A DNA stretch of 64,000 bases, from positions 930,001 through 994,000 of the forward strand of contig NZ_CP042819.1 of NCBI RefSeq assembly GCF_008065155.1. The letters are read 5' to 3'. The notes beneath the pieces are model-generated. The model searched no databases. It saw only the letters and a list, made by a program, of their open reading frames with translations, and was not told where the DNA came from. A program made the translations under genes and the position numbers. Of the stretch, positions 34,714 through 43,677 are shown piece after piece (within the stretch, counting starts at the first letter, position 1; each line of letters begins with the position of its first letter). This stretch comes from Octadecabacter sp. SW4. GTDB lineage: Bacteria; Pseudomonadota; Alphaproteobacteria; Rhodobacterales; Rhodobacteraceae.

Positions 34714-35898
34714 TTATGTGCCGAATGCCCGCGGGGTGCCCATCACCTCGGTCGCCGCGTCGCAGAGTGCGGCAGCGATGTAGCTGCAGTCGTCAAGGCC
34801 GAGACGTGCGGGCAGACGCACATCGCAGGCCTTCATCAGCATCGCGCGGGTTTTGGGCAGATCGGGCGTTTCAATGAACTGCCAGTTCCAAAAAGCGCGG
34901 GCGTTATCGGTCGACTGGCCAAAGACCTGCACCTTGACGCCGCGCACGGCTGCGGCCTTGGCAAAGGCGTCGGTTTCATCCGCCGTCAGGTCTATAAGGT
35001 TGAACTGGATACTGTCGGGCGCGCGGCTTTCGGGGGCAAGTGGAGGCGGCACATGCAGGTAGGGTGAAGCGTTGAGGCGCGCTGCGACGAAATCGTGGTT
35101 GCGCAACCCATCACGCACGCGGCGGGGCAATTCATCCAGTTGGGGGCGGATCACAGCCGCCGAGAGGTTGCCAAGCCGCTGATTGTAAAGCGGGAGCCTG
35201 TTCTGCCAGCGCGCAAAAGCATCCTGCAGGACGGGGTGTTTTTGCCAGTTATGTTCATAGGCGCCCGACATGATGACGGCGCGCGCGATCAGGTCGGGAT
35301 CGTCGCTGACCATGATCCCGCCTTCGCCTGCATTCAGCAGCTTGTAGGACTGGAAACTGAAACAGCCGATCGCCCCGATCGTGCCGATATTGCGCCCGTG
35401 CCATGTGGTGCCGATGGAATGTGCCGCGTCCTCGATCACGGGGATTCCTGCGGCGTCACACAGCGCCATGATCGCATCCATATCGGATGTATGTCCGCGC
35501 ATGTGGCTGATGATGACGGCCTGCACATCGGGCAGTTTGGCGGCAAAATCATCTATATCAAGGCGGTAATTATCGCCGCATTCGGCCAGAACGGGGATGC
35601 AATCGGCGTGCACGACGGCCGAAGGGACCGCGCCAAACGTAAAGGCAGGGATCAGGACGCGCGCATCGCGGGGCAGGGCAAGCGCCCTGAGCGACAGGAA
35701 CAGGGCGGCCGAGCAGGACGACACGGCCAGCGCGAACCGCGCCCCGAGCATCTGCGCAAATTCCTGCTCCAGCAGGGTGACAGGCGCGTCCGATGCGGCC
35801 GTGTAGCGAAACAGATCGCCTGAATTGAGCAACTCCTGCACCGCCGTCATTGCGGCGGCGGGGATCGGTTCGGCATCGTAAACGTTGGGGGCTGGCAT
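34714..35898 (-). CDS. DegT/DnrJ/EryC1/StrS-family aminotransferase
   Basis: A 394-residue PLP enzyme of the sugar aminotransferase group. PLP Lys is in FQSYKLLNAGEGG, the cofactor Asp in IPVIEDAAHSIG and an aromatic/Ser pocket in SSCSAALFLSLRALAL. Such enzymes usually aminate keto-sugars or act as perosamine-type enzymes, but no sugar genes adjoin. It lies 107 bases downstream of the FAD oxidoreductase of the Puu-like cluster and may be a distant member of it. The middle lacks the usual DnrJ glycosyl neighbours, so its substrate remains open. Confidence 0.86.
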   Translation of the reverse strand: MPAPNVYDAEPIPAAAMTAVQELLNSGDLFRYTAASDAPVTLLEQEFAQMLGARFALAVSSCSAALFLSLRALALPRDARVLIPAFTFGAVPSAVVHADCIPVLAECGDNYRLDIDDFAAKLPDVQAVIISHMRGHTSDMDAIMALCDAAGIPVIEDAAHSIGTTWHGRNIGTIGAIGCFSFQSYKLLNAGEGGIMVSDDPDLIARAVIMSGAYEHNWQKHPVLQDAFARWQNRLPLYNQRLGNLSAAVIRPQLDELPRRVRDGLRNHDFVAARLNASPYLHVPPPLAPESRAPDSIQFNLIDLTADETDAFAKAAAVRGVKVQVFGQSTDNARAFWNWQFIETPDLPKTRAMLMKACDVRLPARLGLDDCSYIAAALCDAATEVMGTPRAFGT

Positions 35899-36005
35899 CG
35901 TGATTTCGGCTTTCCTGAAAGTGGAATTTTGATTTCCCTAACATGAAGCATGTGACAAATCCATGACAATCCCCGCGCGGACAACCAAAAGCTGATTTTC
36001 GCCGC

Positions 36006-37310
36006 TTAGAACCCCAGCCGGTCGCGCAGCCCGAACCAGGTGAGCGCCGCGCCTAGCATCGGCGCGCGCAGCATTGGCCCACCGGGAAAGCGCGGGGTCG
36101 GCAGGGTCGACAGGGTGTCGAAACGGCCCGCCTGTCCAGCCACGGCCTCGGCCATGACACGCCCGGCCAGACCCGAAAGTGCCACGCCATGCCCCGAAAA
36201 CCCGCCCGCCGCGACCATATTGGGTCCTAGGTGTAGCAGGCAGGGCAAACGGGTTGCGGTAATCCCCAGCGTGCCGCCCCATGCATGATCAATCGCCATG
36301 CCGCGCAACTGCGGAAACATATGCTCCATTCGGCCGCGCAGCAGTCCGGCGATGTCGCGCGGGAACCCCAGACCTGCGTTGGCGCGCCCACCAAACAACA
36401 GGCGACCATCATCGGACAGGCGAAAGTAATTCACCACATGTTTGCTGTCGCTCACGGCGATGTCGCGTGCCAGCACGTCAGCCGCGCGCGTCCCCAAGGG
36501 GGCGGTGGCAATCATGAAGCTGTTGATCGGCAAGACCCGGGCGGCATATTTGCCAAACAGATGCGGGAGATATCCGTTCCCGGCAATAATCACATGATCG
36601 GCCCGCACACGCCCCTGTCCGGTGCGCACCAAGGCGGGTTGTCCGGCTTGCACGTCATGCACTTCACTGCGTTCGTGGATCATGGCGCCCGCCGCTTCGG
36701 CGGCATCTGCAAGGGCAAGGGCATAGCGCAGGGGATGCACGTGGCCCGCGCCCGTATCGACCAAGCCACCCTGATAAAGCGGTGATTTTACAATGCTTTG
36801 AAAGCTGTCACGCGTGTGCTTCTCGATGCCCTCATAGCCATATTCAAGGCGCAGAAAGTTCGCCTCGTCATGGAGGGCGCGCACCTCGGGGGCGGAATAG
36901 GCACCGGCGGCCACGCCGGATTTGAAGGTGGCATCAGGCGCATGGGCGGCGCAGAAATCGCGCACCATTGCCTTGCCCTCCTCGGCGAAATCCCACATGG
37001 CGCGGGCGGGGTCGCGGCCCAGACGTAGCGCAATCCAGCGGGGGCTTTTGTTAAACCCGGAACAGACCTGCCCGCCGTTGCGCCCCGATGCACCAAAGCC
37101 CACCCGGTGGGCGTCCAGCACGATCACCCGCAACCCCTTTTCGGCCAGCGTTTTTGCGGCCCACAGCCCCGTGTAGCCAGCGCCGATCACGCAGACATCG
37201 GCGTGTTGGTCACCGCGTAGTCCGGCCCGTTCGGGGCCGAAATCGACGCCCGCTGCATAGAAACTGGCGGGGTAGGTGGCGGGGCGGTCGTTGCGGTAAA
37301 GGGCGGTCAT
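36006..37310 (-). CDS. FAD-dependent oxidoreductase, PuuB-like
   Basis: A 434-residue DAO-family flavoprotein. The dinucleotide-binding GAGYTG is at residues 43-48 (VCVIGAGYTGLWAAKTLAEKG), then FGASGRNGGQVCSGFN, and near the end GGFSGHGVALSGLAG. This resembles gamma-glutamylputrescine oxidase, which oxidises the amine of the glutamylated polyamine to an aldehyde. Its place downstream of a glutamine synthetase-like ligase, a GATase and an ABC importer supports such a role. It follows the uncharacterised 348-residue gene with no gap. The substrate is inferred. Confidence 0.8.
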   Translation of the reverse strand: MTALYRNDRPATYPASFYAAGVDFGPERAGLRGDQHADVCVIGAGYTGLWAAKTLAEKGLRVIVLDAHRVGFGASGRNGGQVCSGFNKSPRWIALRLGRDPARAMWDFAEEGKAMVRDFCAAHAPDATFKSGVAAGAYSAPEVRALHDEANFLRLEYGYEGIEKHTRDSFQSIVKSPLYQGGLVDTGAGHVHPLRYALALADAAEAAGAMIHERSEVHDVQAGQPALVRTGQGRVRADHVIIAGNGYLPHLFGKYAARVLPINSFMIATAPLGTRAADVLARDIAVSDSKHVVNYFRLSDDGRLLFGGRANAGLGFPRDIAGLLRGRMEHMFPQLRGMAIDHAWGGTLGITATRLPCLLHLGPNMVAAGGFSGHGVALSGLAGRVMAEAVAGQAGRFDTLSTLPTPRFPGGPMLRAPMLGAALTWFGLRDRLGF

Positions 37311-38357
37311 CTACGGGGCCTCGCGCAGATCGTAGTATTGCAGTTGGTAGGTTTCGGGCTGCGCGTCACGAATGCGCGCGCTGTCCGTGATACCCCCCGC
37401 AACGGTCAATTGATAGCATTGGGCGCAATCGCCACCCAGTTGCGCAGCGGTGAAACGGGTGAAACCGGCGGTGGTATCGACCTGCGTGAGGGTCAGATCA
37501 CCGATCTGCCCCAGCACCTCGGGCGCGATCGTATCGGCCCCGTCAATCTGCACTGCGACGCCGTGAAACCGCACGTCGGGATAGGGGATAGGGGCACCGG
37601 CGCGCAGGATCGGGGCGGAATTGTCGATATCGCCGATGACTCCCAACCCCAGATCGGTGATTTCGACGCTTGCGACCGATGCGCCTTCGGGCAGGCTGTC
37701 TTGCACCGCTTGCCCTACCATTGCGCGGTGGGTTTCGATGTCAAACAGGGCCGATGCCGCGATACTGACCACCGGCAAATCAAGCGTCAGCTTGGGAACC
37801 TGACGCGGCGCAGGAAGGCCGTTTTCGGGGCGCAGGTCCAGAAAGCCGAAGTTCGGATCCTCGGTGACGGCAAGGATCGCAGCGAGGTATGCGTCATAAT
37901 CGTTGAATTGCACCACTTGCGGGATCGCGCTGATCGCGCTGCCGATGTCGATGCCCGATACCTTGCATTCTGCCCCGCAGGCATACCCGGCGATGAACAG
38001 ATCGTCACGATAAAGCGACAGGGTGGGCATGGCATCGGTCTGCGCCAACATCGCAGGGGTCAGAGGGGTCAGGCCATCGCCGATGATCGCGGCACTGTCT
38101 TGGGCGGCCAAGATCACCGATTGATCGCGCAAAACGACCGTTGCGTCCTCCGCTCCGTTTCGGATCATCAGGGCAAAGGTGCCGGTCTCAAGGTTCTGGT
38201 CGCGCAGAACGAAAACCGGATCAGGAGCAGGGGCGGGCTGCATCGCGACGGCCAGGGGCTGTGCGGGTTCAACTGGTGGACGGGTGCCAAACAGCATCCA
38301 GAACACCGGAACCAGAACCGCCAGCGGCGCGATAAAGAGCAGAAGTTTGCGTAACAT
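37311..38357 (-). CDS. Unknown 348-residue anchored protein in the Puu-like cluster
   Basis: A protein with an N-terminal hydrophobic segment (residues 5-23, LLLFIAPLAVLVPVFWMLFG), then a proline-rich linker and an otherwise soluble, probably periplasmic body. It has four cysteines in two pairs (YACGAECKV near 127-132 and GDCAQCYQL near 309-312), which suggests disulfides or a metal/haem-like site although no CxxCH is present. No family is recognised. It sits in frame between the glutamine synthetase-like gene and the FAD oxidoreductase, with adjacent stops and starts, so it is probably expressed with them. Function not assigned. Confidence 0.65.
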   Translation of the reverse strand: MLRKLLLFIAPLAVLVPVFWMLFGTRPPVEPAQPLAVAMQPAPAPDPVFVLRDQNLETGTFALMIRNGAEDATVVLRDQSVILAAQDSAAIIGDGLTPLTPAMLAQTDAMPTLSLYRDDLFIAGYACGAECKVSGIDIGSAISAIPQVVQFNDYDAYLAAILAVTEDPNFGFLDLRPENGLPAPRQVPKLTLDLPVVSIAASALFDIETHRAMVGQAVQDSLPEGASVASVEITDLGLGVIGDIDNSAPILRAGAPIPYPDVRFHGVAVQIDGADTIAPEVLGQIGDLTLTQVDTTAGFTRFTAAQLGGDCAQCYQLTVAGGITDSARIRDAQPETYQLQYYDLREAP

Positions 38358-38358
38358 C

Positions 38359-39717
38359 CTAGACGTTTAGCAACAAATGCTCCCGCTCCCAAGGGCTGAT
38401 CACCTGCAGGAATTCAGTATATTCGGCCCGTTTGACAATCGAATAGACGCGGGCAAATTCCGGCCCCAGAACATCGTGCAATTCCTTGGCCTCGTCGAAC
38501 AGATCAAGCGCGTCAAACAGGCTTTGCGGGATGTCGTCTTCGGCGTCATAGGCATCGCCGCGGAAACGTTTGTCGGGGCGGATGTCGTTCATCAGCCCCA
38601 GATATCCACAGGCAAGCGAGGCGGCGATGCACAGATAGGGGTTGCAATCCATCCCCGCGAGACGGTTTTCAATGCGCCGCGCTTCGGGCGAGGACACAGG
38701 AATACGGATACCGGTCGTGCGGTTGTCGCGGCCCCATTCCAGATTGATCGGGGCGGCGTGGTCACGCACATAGCGCCGGTAGCTGTTCACATAGGGGGCG
38801 ATCACGGCGATGGCGGCGGGCATATGTTCCTGCAACCCGCCGATAAAGTTAAAGAACGCATCGGTTTCACCACCCTGCGGACCGGTAAAGATGTTCTTGC
38901 CGCTTTCCGTATCCACGACCGAGTGGTGAATATGCATCGCACTGCCCGGCTCGCCCTCGATCGGCTTGGCCATGAAGGTGGCGAAACAATCGTGTTTCAG
39001 CGCCGCCTCGCGGATCAGCCGTTTGAAATAGAACACCTCGTCGGCCAGTTTCACCGGATCGCCGTGCAGCAGGTTTATCTCAAGCTGCCCGGCGCCGCCT
39101 TCTTGGGTGATCCCGTCAATTTCGATGCCCTGGATTTCGGCGTATTCATAGATGTCGTCGATCACCGGGCCGTAGTCATCCACAGCGCTCATGGAGTAGG
39201 CCTGACGTCCGGCGGCGGGACGGCCCGTGCGGCCCATCATCGGCTCGATGGGTTTGGCGGGGTCAATGTTGCGGCCCACCAGGTAGAATTCCATTTCCGG
39301 GGCGACAACCGGTGTCCAACCCTGTTTGGCGTAAAGATCAACCACCCGTTTCAGGACGTTGCGCGGGGAAAATTCTACTGGGCGGCCTTTTTGATCAAAT
39401 GCGTCGTGGATGACCTGCAATGTGCCATCCTCGGCCCAAGGCGCGGCGGTGGCCGTGGACAGATCGGGGCGCAGGTTCATGTCGGGTTCGACGAACCCTT
39501 CCGGGCCGGCCGCTTCGCCCCAATCCCCGGTGATCGTCTGGAAAAAGATCGAGTTGGGCAGGTGGAAATGCGCCTGTTTTTCCCATTTGGCAGCCGGAAC
39601 GGCCTTGCCGCGCGCGATACCGGGCAGGTCGGCGATCACGCATTCGACCTCGTCCAAACGGTTGTTTTCAAGGTAGGTCTGCGTTGCCGCAGGTATCTGT
39701 TTGATCCAGTCTTTCAT
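38359..39717 (-). CDS. Glutamine synthetase-like gamma-glutamyl ligase (PuuA-type)
   Basis: A 452-residue type I glutamine synthetase-fold ligase. The ATP/metal-binding residues appear in VAPEMEFYLVG, GAGQLEINLLHGDP and SAMHIHHSVVD; the later RIENRLAGMDCNPYLCIAASLA is typical of this branch. It lacks the adenylylation site of true GlnA, and its length and neighbours fit gamma-glutamylpolyamine synthetases (PuuA), which join glutamate to an amine. The start MKDWIKQIP is preferred over an earlier frame extension. A four-base overlap couples it to the GATase gene upstream. Confidence 0.85.
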   Translation of the reverse strand: MKDWIKQIPAATQTYLENNRLDEVECVIADLPGIARGKAVPAAKWEKQAHFHLPNSIFFQTITGDWGEAAGPEGFVEPDMNLRPDLSTATAAPWAEDGTLQVIHDAFDQKGRPVEFSPRNVLKRVVDLYAKQGWTPVVAPEMEFYLVGRNIDPAKPIEPMMGRTGRPAAGRQAYSMSAVDDYGPVIDDIYEYAEIQGIEIDGITQEGGAGQLEINLLHGDPVKLADEVFYFKRLIREAALKHDCFATFMAKPIEGEPGSAMHIHHSVVDTESGKNIFTGPQGGETDAFFNFIGGLQEHMPAAIAVIAPYVNSYRRYVRDHAAPINLEWGRDNRTTGIRIPVSSPEARRIENRLAGMDCNPYLCIAASLACGYLGLMNDIRPDKRFRGDAYDAEDDIPQSLFDALDLFDEAKELHDVLGPEFARVYSIVKRAEYTEFLQVISPWEREHLLLNV

Positions 39718-40397
39718 GACACGTCTCTTGTTTTGAAAAAGCGGGCGATCTTGTCGGCCAGCAGTTGATTGTCGACAGGTTGATCCAGCGTCGCGGTCGC
39801 TGCATTCAGCAGCGGATCGGGCACAACGCCCCTGCCACGGGTCTTGATCAAGCCGTCCATGAAGCGCGCGCCAAATTCCGGATGGGCCTGCACCGTAAAG
39901 GCGCGGTTGCCATAGGTCATTGCAGCATTGGCGCAAAAGGGGTTGCTGGCCAGGGGCGTCGCCCCTTGTGGCAGGGTGGTGACCTGATCCTGATGCCAGG
40001 CGTTCAGTGCAACCGTCTCGCCGCCCCAGTCATAGGTCTGACGGCCCACGGCCCAGCCCTTGTCGAATTTTTCGACGGTGCCACCCAGCGCCTGAGCGAT
40101 GATCTGGTGGCCGAAACAGACGCCGACCATCGGGATACCTGCCGCGTATATCTCGCGGATCAAGGTCTCGAGGGGCGCGATGAACGGGTGGTCCTCGTAG
40201 CTGCCGTGCTTGCTGCCGGTGATCAACCAGCCGTCGGCATCAGTGATGGTGTTCGGAAATTCCATATCCACGACGCTATAGATATCAAAGTCGAAACCTT
40301 GCCCGGCCAACAGCTTTTCAAACAGTGACCCATAGTCACCAAGAGTCGGGCGCAACTCATCCGGTGAGTGGCCAGTTTGCAGAATACCGATTTTCAT
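39714..40397 (-). CDS. Type 1 glutamine amidotransferase
   Basis: A 227-residue class I GATase domain. The nucleophile is Cys94 in GVCFGHQ, with His172 and Glu174 in AHPEF as the rest of the triad; PLNAWHQDQV lines the pocket. It is a stand-alone GMP-synthase-like amidotransferase. In the Puu-like context it could hydrolyse a gamma-glutamyl product (as PuuD does), though PuuD proper belongs to a different branch. It is next to the glutamine synthetase-like gene and 61 bases after the permease. Confidence 0.85.
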   Translation of the reverse strand: MKIGILQTGHSPDELRPTLGDYGSLFEKLLAGQGFDFDIYSVVDMEFPNTITDADGWLITGSKHGSYEDHPFIAPLETLIREIYAAGIPMVGVCFGHQIIAQALGGTVEKFDKGWAVGRQTYDWGGETVALNAWHQDQVTTLPQGATPLASNPFCANAAMTYGNRAFTVQAHPEFGARFMDGLIKTRGRGVVPDPLLNAATATLDQPVDNQLLADKIARFFKTRDVS

Positions 40398-40458
40398 GAT
40401 GCACCAGAGTTTGTATGGCCTGACGCTAATCCGAGAATTTGATCAAATCAAGCCCCCG

Positions 40459-41265
40459 CTAGCGGATGATCTGTGGCCGGATTTTCATTTTCACGCGCCT
40501 GTCGGAAGGCAAATGCCGGTTCAGATAACGGTTCACCAGCCCAAAACAGCCAATCACCGTCAGCGACAACAAAATGAAATATCCGGCCAGAATAGGGTAA
40601 GGCACGAACGGGTTGAACGTCTTGTCGGCGAAATAGTTGGCATAATAAAGCGCGTCACCGCGCTGTTGCCATGCGGGAAAGCCGCTGAAATAGACCAGCG
40701 TGGTAGCATGGAACAAAAAGATCGCCTCGTTGGTATAGGCGGGCCAGGCAAGGCGCAGCATCGTTGGCCAGATCACCCGGCGAAACCGGGCCCAGCCCGA
40801 CAGCCCATAAGCATCCGCTGCCTCGACATCGCCCTTGGGGATGGAACGCAGCGCGCCGTAGAAAATCTCGCCTGTGTAGGCGGCGGTGTTCAGGAACAGC
40901 ACGATCAGCGCCCCCAGCCAGGCCGAGGTGAAGGCGTCAAACATCGGGTTCACGCTTTTGAGGGACAGGAACAGGAAATAGGCAAAGAAGAACTGGATGA
41001 ACAGCGGCGATCCGCGAAACACAAAGATGAACCATTCCGATGGTTTGCGCAGCCAGAAATGGCGCGATCCTTTGCCAAGGGCGACAATCGTGGCCAGAAA
41101 GAACCCGAACAACAGGGCGAATAGCCCGAAATAGATGTTCCAGATCATCCCCGAGCCAATCAGCGTGAACTGCTGGCAAAGCGTGAAATCGGTGCGCGGC
41201 AACAGACGCTCGCCAATCCCGAGAGATCGCAGACCATAGTCCATGATCGTTTGAACACAGCTCAT
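40459..41265 (-). CDS. ABC transporter permease, HisM/GltK type
   Basis: A 268-residue inner membrane permease of the polar amino acid family. The EAA loop is ADAYGLSGWARFRRVIWPTML (about residues 160-180), with hydrophobic segments around it. It partners the adjacent permease 41262-42068 as a heterodimer, with a four-base overlap. The substrate is presumed to be an amine or amino acid by its place before the Puu-like enzymes. Confidence 0.9.
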   Translation of the reverse strand: MSCVQTIMDYGLRSLGIGERLLPRTDFTLCQQFTLIGSGMIWNIYFGLFALLFGFFLATIVALGKGSRHFWLRKPSEWFIFVFRGSPLFIQFFFAYFLFLSLKSVNPMFDAFTSAWLGALIVLFLNTAAYTGEIFYGALRSIPKGDVEAADAYGLSGWARFRRVIWPTMLRLAWPAYTNEAIFLFHATTLVYFSGFPAWQQRGDALYYANYFADKTFNPFVPYPILAGYFILLSLTVIGCFGLVNRYLNRHLPSDRRVKMKIRPQIIR

Positions 41266-42068
41266 GCCAGCCCCTTTCGCTGGGCTTCACCACCCGTGGT
41301 CGCCTGCCCGTGGGTGAGGCGGACCATCAGCCGTTCCAGCACAACTTCGGATAATTTGGTGAACAGAAGGTAGAACACCAATAACGCCCCGAAATACCAG
41401 ATGCGCCAGTCGCCGTGGGGGTAGTCGGTGAACTGCGGTGTCTTCGTGCCGCCCAGTTCGCGCGCCCAGTAAACGATGTCCTCGACCCCCAGCAGGAACA
41501 ACAGGGGTGTCGCCTTGATCAACACCATCCAGAGGTTCGACAGCCCCGGCAGGGCATAGACCCACATCTGCGGCACAAGGATGCGCCAGAACGTCTGGCG
41601 ATGCGACATGCCGTATGCTTCGCCGGTTTCCATCTGCCCGTGCGGCACGGCGCGCATGGCCCCGAACAACACATTGGCGGCAAAGGCGCCAAACACGATG
41701 GCAAAGGTCAGCACCGCAAGGAAAAATCCATAGGTCTCATGCACCCATTGCGGGCTGTTGCCCAGGGGCAGCTTGGCCTGTTGGCAGACAATGAAATCAT
41801 TGCCCTGGCGAATGGCATCGGGCCAGTCAGGGCATTTGACGCGGTGGCGGATGTATTCAAACATCTGGTCCAGCGCGATCACGAAAAACAGAAAAAACGC
41901 GATGTCGGGCACGCCGCGCACGATCGCTGTATAGGTCTTGCCGATCCAGCGCAGGGGCGCGATCCGGCTGCGGGCGGCAGACGCCCCCATGAACCCGAAC
42001 GCCAGCGCCGTCGGCGCGGTAATCGCCAACAGCAGCAGAACCGTCCCGAAGGACTGGTAAAAGGCCAT
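41262..42068 (-). CDS. ABC transporter permease, HisQ/GltJ type
   Basis: A 268-residue permease with the EAA loop at GEAYGMSHRQTFWRILVPQMW, starting near residue 150. A periplasmic segment with PDWPDAIRQGNDFIVCQQ lies between the second and third helices, which is longer than usual for HisQ. It overlaps the next permease by four bases. The region between it and the upstream binding-protein gene holds a strong hairpin. Confidence 0.9.
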   Translation of the reverse strand: MAFYQSFGTVLLLLAITAPTALAFGFMGASAARSRIAPLRWIGKTYTAIVRGVPDIAFFLFFVIALDQMFEYIRHRVKCPDWPDAIRQGNDFIVCQQAKLPLGNSPQWVHETYGFFLAVLTFAIVFGAFAANVLFGAMRAVPHGQMETGEAYGMSHRQTFWRILVPQMWVYALPGLSNLWMVLIKATPLLFLLGVEDIVYWARELGGTKTPQFTDYPHGDWRIWYFGALLVFYLLFTKLSEVVLERLMVRLTHGQATTGGEAQRKGLA

Positions 42069-42169
42069 GTGTTTGCCTGTGGTCAGGTAGCAGGAAAGCC
42101 ACGAAAGACCACTTAGCTGGCTGGGATCAGCGCAAAATTCAAAAATTGGGATACCCCGTGCGTTGGTGT

Positions 42170-42197
42170 GGCGGGGGCCGCATCAGCCGCCCCCGCC
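42170..42197 (-). terminator. Hairpin between binding-protein and permease genes
   Basis: Perfect 9-bp arms GGCGGGGGC (42170-42178) and GCCCCCGCC (42189-42197) lie just after the stop of the binding-protein gene. There is no T-run on the minus strand. Such hairpins after binding-protein genes often stabilise or partly end the transcript so that binding protein exceeds permease. Confidence 0.55.
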
Positions 42198-42207
42198 GCG
42201 TGTCAGC

Positions 42208-42930
42208 CTAGAATGTGCTGGCCACTTCCCATTTGGTGATCAGCGCGTTCAGCGAACCGTCTTCCTTCATGGAGGTGATCGCCGCGTCGAACTTGTCGCG
42301 CAGCTCGGTGTCGCTTTCGCGGATCCCCATGCCGACGCCGCCGCCGATCATGACTTCCTGCTCAAGCATCACCAGATCAGTCTGGCCTTCCATCGCGCCC
42401 ACAAGGAACGATTTATCGGCGAAAACCGCGTCGGCCTCGCCGCCGCGCACGGCTGCGATGGTTTCTTCGGGGGTCGCAAATTCGACCAGCATCCAGCCTT
42501 GTTCAGCGATATAGCCCGCCTGAATGGTGCCGGTCTGGGCCGCGATCACACCGCTTGCCGGATCCACGTCAGCCGAGAGGGCCAAAAAGGATGTCGGATC
42601 AGCCGGGGTGTATTCCTGTGTGAAATCAATCACTTCGTCACGTTCGTCGGTGACCGACATCCCGGCGATGATGACATCGTAGTTGCCGGACACGAGGTTG
42701 GGGATAATGCTGTCCCACTCGTTGGTGACCCACTCGCAGGTCAGTTCGGCGCGCGCGCACAGCTCGTCGCCCAACTCGCGCTCAAAGCCGTCAACTTCGC
42801 CCGCGTCATTGAGGAAATTCCACGGAGGGTAGGCGCCCTCGGTGCCCATGCGCACAACGCTATGGCTTTCGGCAAACGCCATGCCAGCCGTAAAGGCCAG
42901 GGCGGCGGTGGAAAGGATCAGTTTTTTCAT
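42208..42930 (-). CDS. Amino acid/amine ABC transporter binding protein 1
   Basis: A 240-residue periplasmic binding protein (family 3). The signal peptide ends near AFAES (residue 20). RMGTEGAYPPWNFLNDAGEVDGFERELGD and YDVIIAGMSVTDERDEVIDF are the hallmark segments of lobe 1. The ATG at 42928-42930 is used, as it is preceded by GGGAGA. It is the first of two binding proteins in tandem with the second 33 bases upstream; two may widen the substrate range. Confidence 0.9.
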   Translation of the reverse strand: MKKLILSTAALAFTAGMAFAESHSVVRMGTEGAYPPWNFLNDAGEVDGFERELGDELCARAELTCEWVTNEWDSIIPNLVSGNYDVIIAGMSVTDERDEVIDFTQEYTPADPTSFLALSADVDPASGVIAAQTGTIQAGYIAEQGWMLVEFATPEETIAAVRGGEADAVFADKSFLVGAMEGQTDLVMLEQEVMIGGGVGMGIRESDTELRDKFDAAITSMKEDGSLNALITKWEVASTF

Positions 42931-42963
42931 TTTCAATCTCCCGTTGATGAACTGATTGGTGGT

Positions 42964-43677
42964 TCAGGTGTCGTCGCGGGCTGGAAACCAGACCGCTGCG
43001 ATATCGTTGATTGTGCCGTCGCTTAGCATGCCTGTCAGCACCAGATCGACCCGCGCACGCAGCGCGTCGTCGTCGGGGCGAAAGGCGATGGCGGTCGGGT
43101 CGACGGGCATGTCGATCGTGCTGACAACGCGCAGGTCACGGTATGTCGTCAGCAACATCCGCTCCAGATAGGTCGGGCTGCCAAAGGCCAATGTAGCCGC
43201 GCCGCTGCGCACCGCATCAAGCGCGTCCTGGCCGGTGCGGACCAGCATGACATCATTGCCAGAGCCGATCAGATGTTCCGAATAGACCGTGGCGGCCTGC
43301 ACGGCGATCCGTGCGCCGGATGGGTCAATATCATCGCGCAAGCCCACAAATGCCGAGGCACCGGCGCCGCCGCCCAGATAGCCTCGGGAAAAGTCGACCC
43401 GCTGCGCGCGCGCCGCACTTGCGGCCATGCCACCGATGATCATGTCATAATCGCCGACCAAAAGCCCATCGATGATCCCGTCCCATTGCACGGTGACCCA
43501 TTCACAATCGGCGCGCAGGCGGGCGCAAATCTCGTCGCCCATGTCCTTGTCAAAGCCCATCAATTCGCCGGAACCAGTGGCCATGATATAGGGGGCAAAC
43601 CCTGCCTCGGTGCCGATACGCAGGGTTTCGGCGGTCGCCGGGGCGGCCAGCAGGACAAGGGCAAGCGCGCGGATCAT
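42964..43677 (-). CDS. Amino acid/amine ABC transporter binding protein 2
   Basis: A 237-residue family 3 binding protein with a signal peptide (cleavage near ATAE, residue 16). It shares LRIGTEAGFAPYIMATGSGELMGFDKDMGDEICARLRADCEWV with the first copy, but many ligand-facing segments differ. ATGA overlap with the ATPase gene suggests coupling. Having two binding proteins for one permease pair is uncommon and may allow two substrates. Confidence 0.88.
   Translation of the reverse strand: MIRALALVLLAAPATAETLRIGTEAGFAPYIMATGSGELMGFDKDMGDEICARLRADCEWVTVQWDGIIDGLLVGDYDMIIGGMAASAARAQRVDFSRGYLGGGAGASAFVGLRDDIDPSGARIAVQAATVYSEHLIGSGNDVMLVRTGQDALDAVRSGAATLAFGSPTYLERMLLTTYRDLRVVSTIDMPVDPTAIAFRPDDDALRARVDLVLTGMLSDGTINDIAAVWFPARDDT

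Noticed and set aside
38377..39768. A 463-codon plus-strand open frame opposite the glutamine synthetase-like gene
   Set aside because: Antisense shadow; the minus-strand gene has the full set of ligase motifs.
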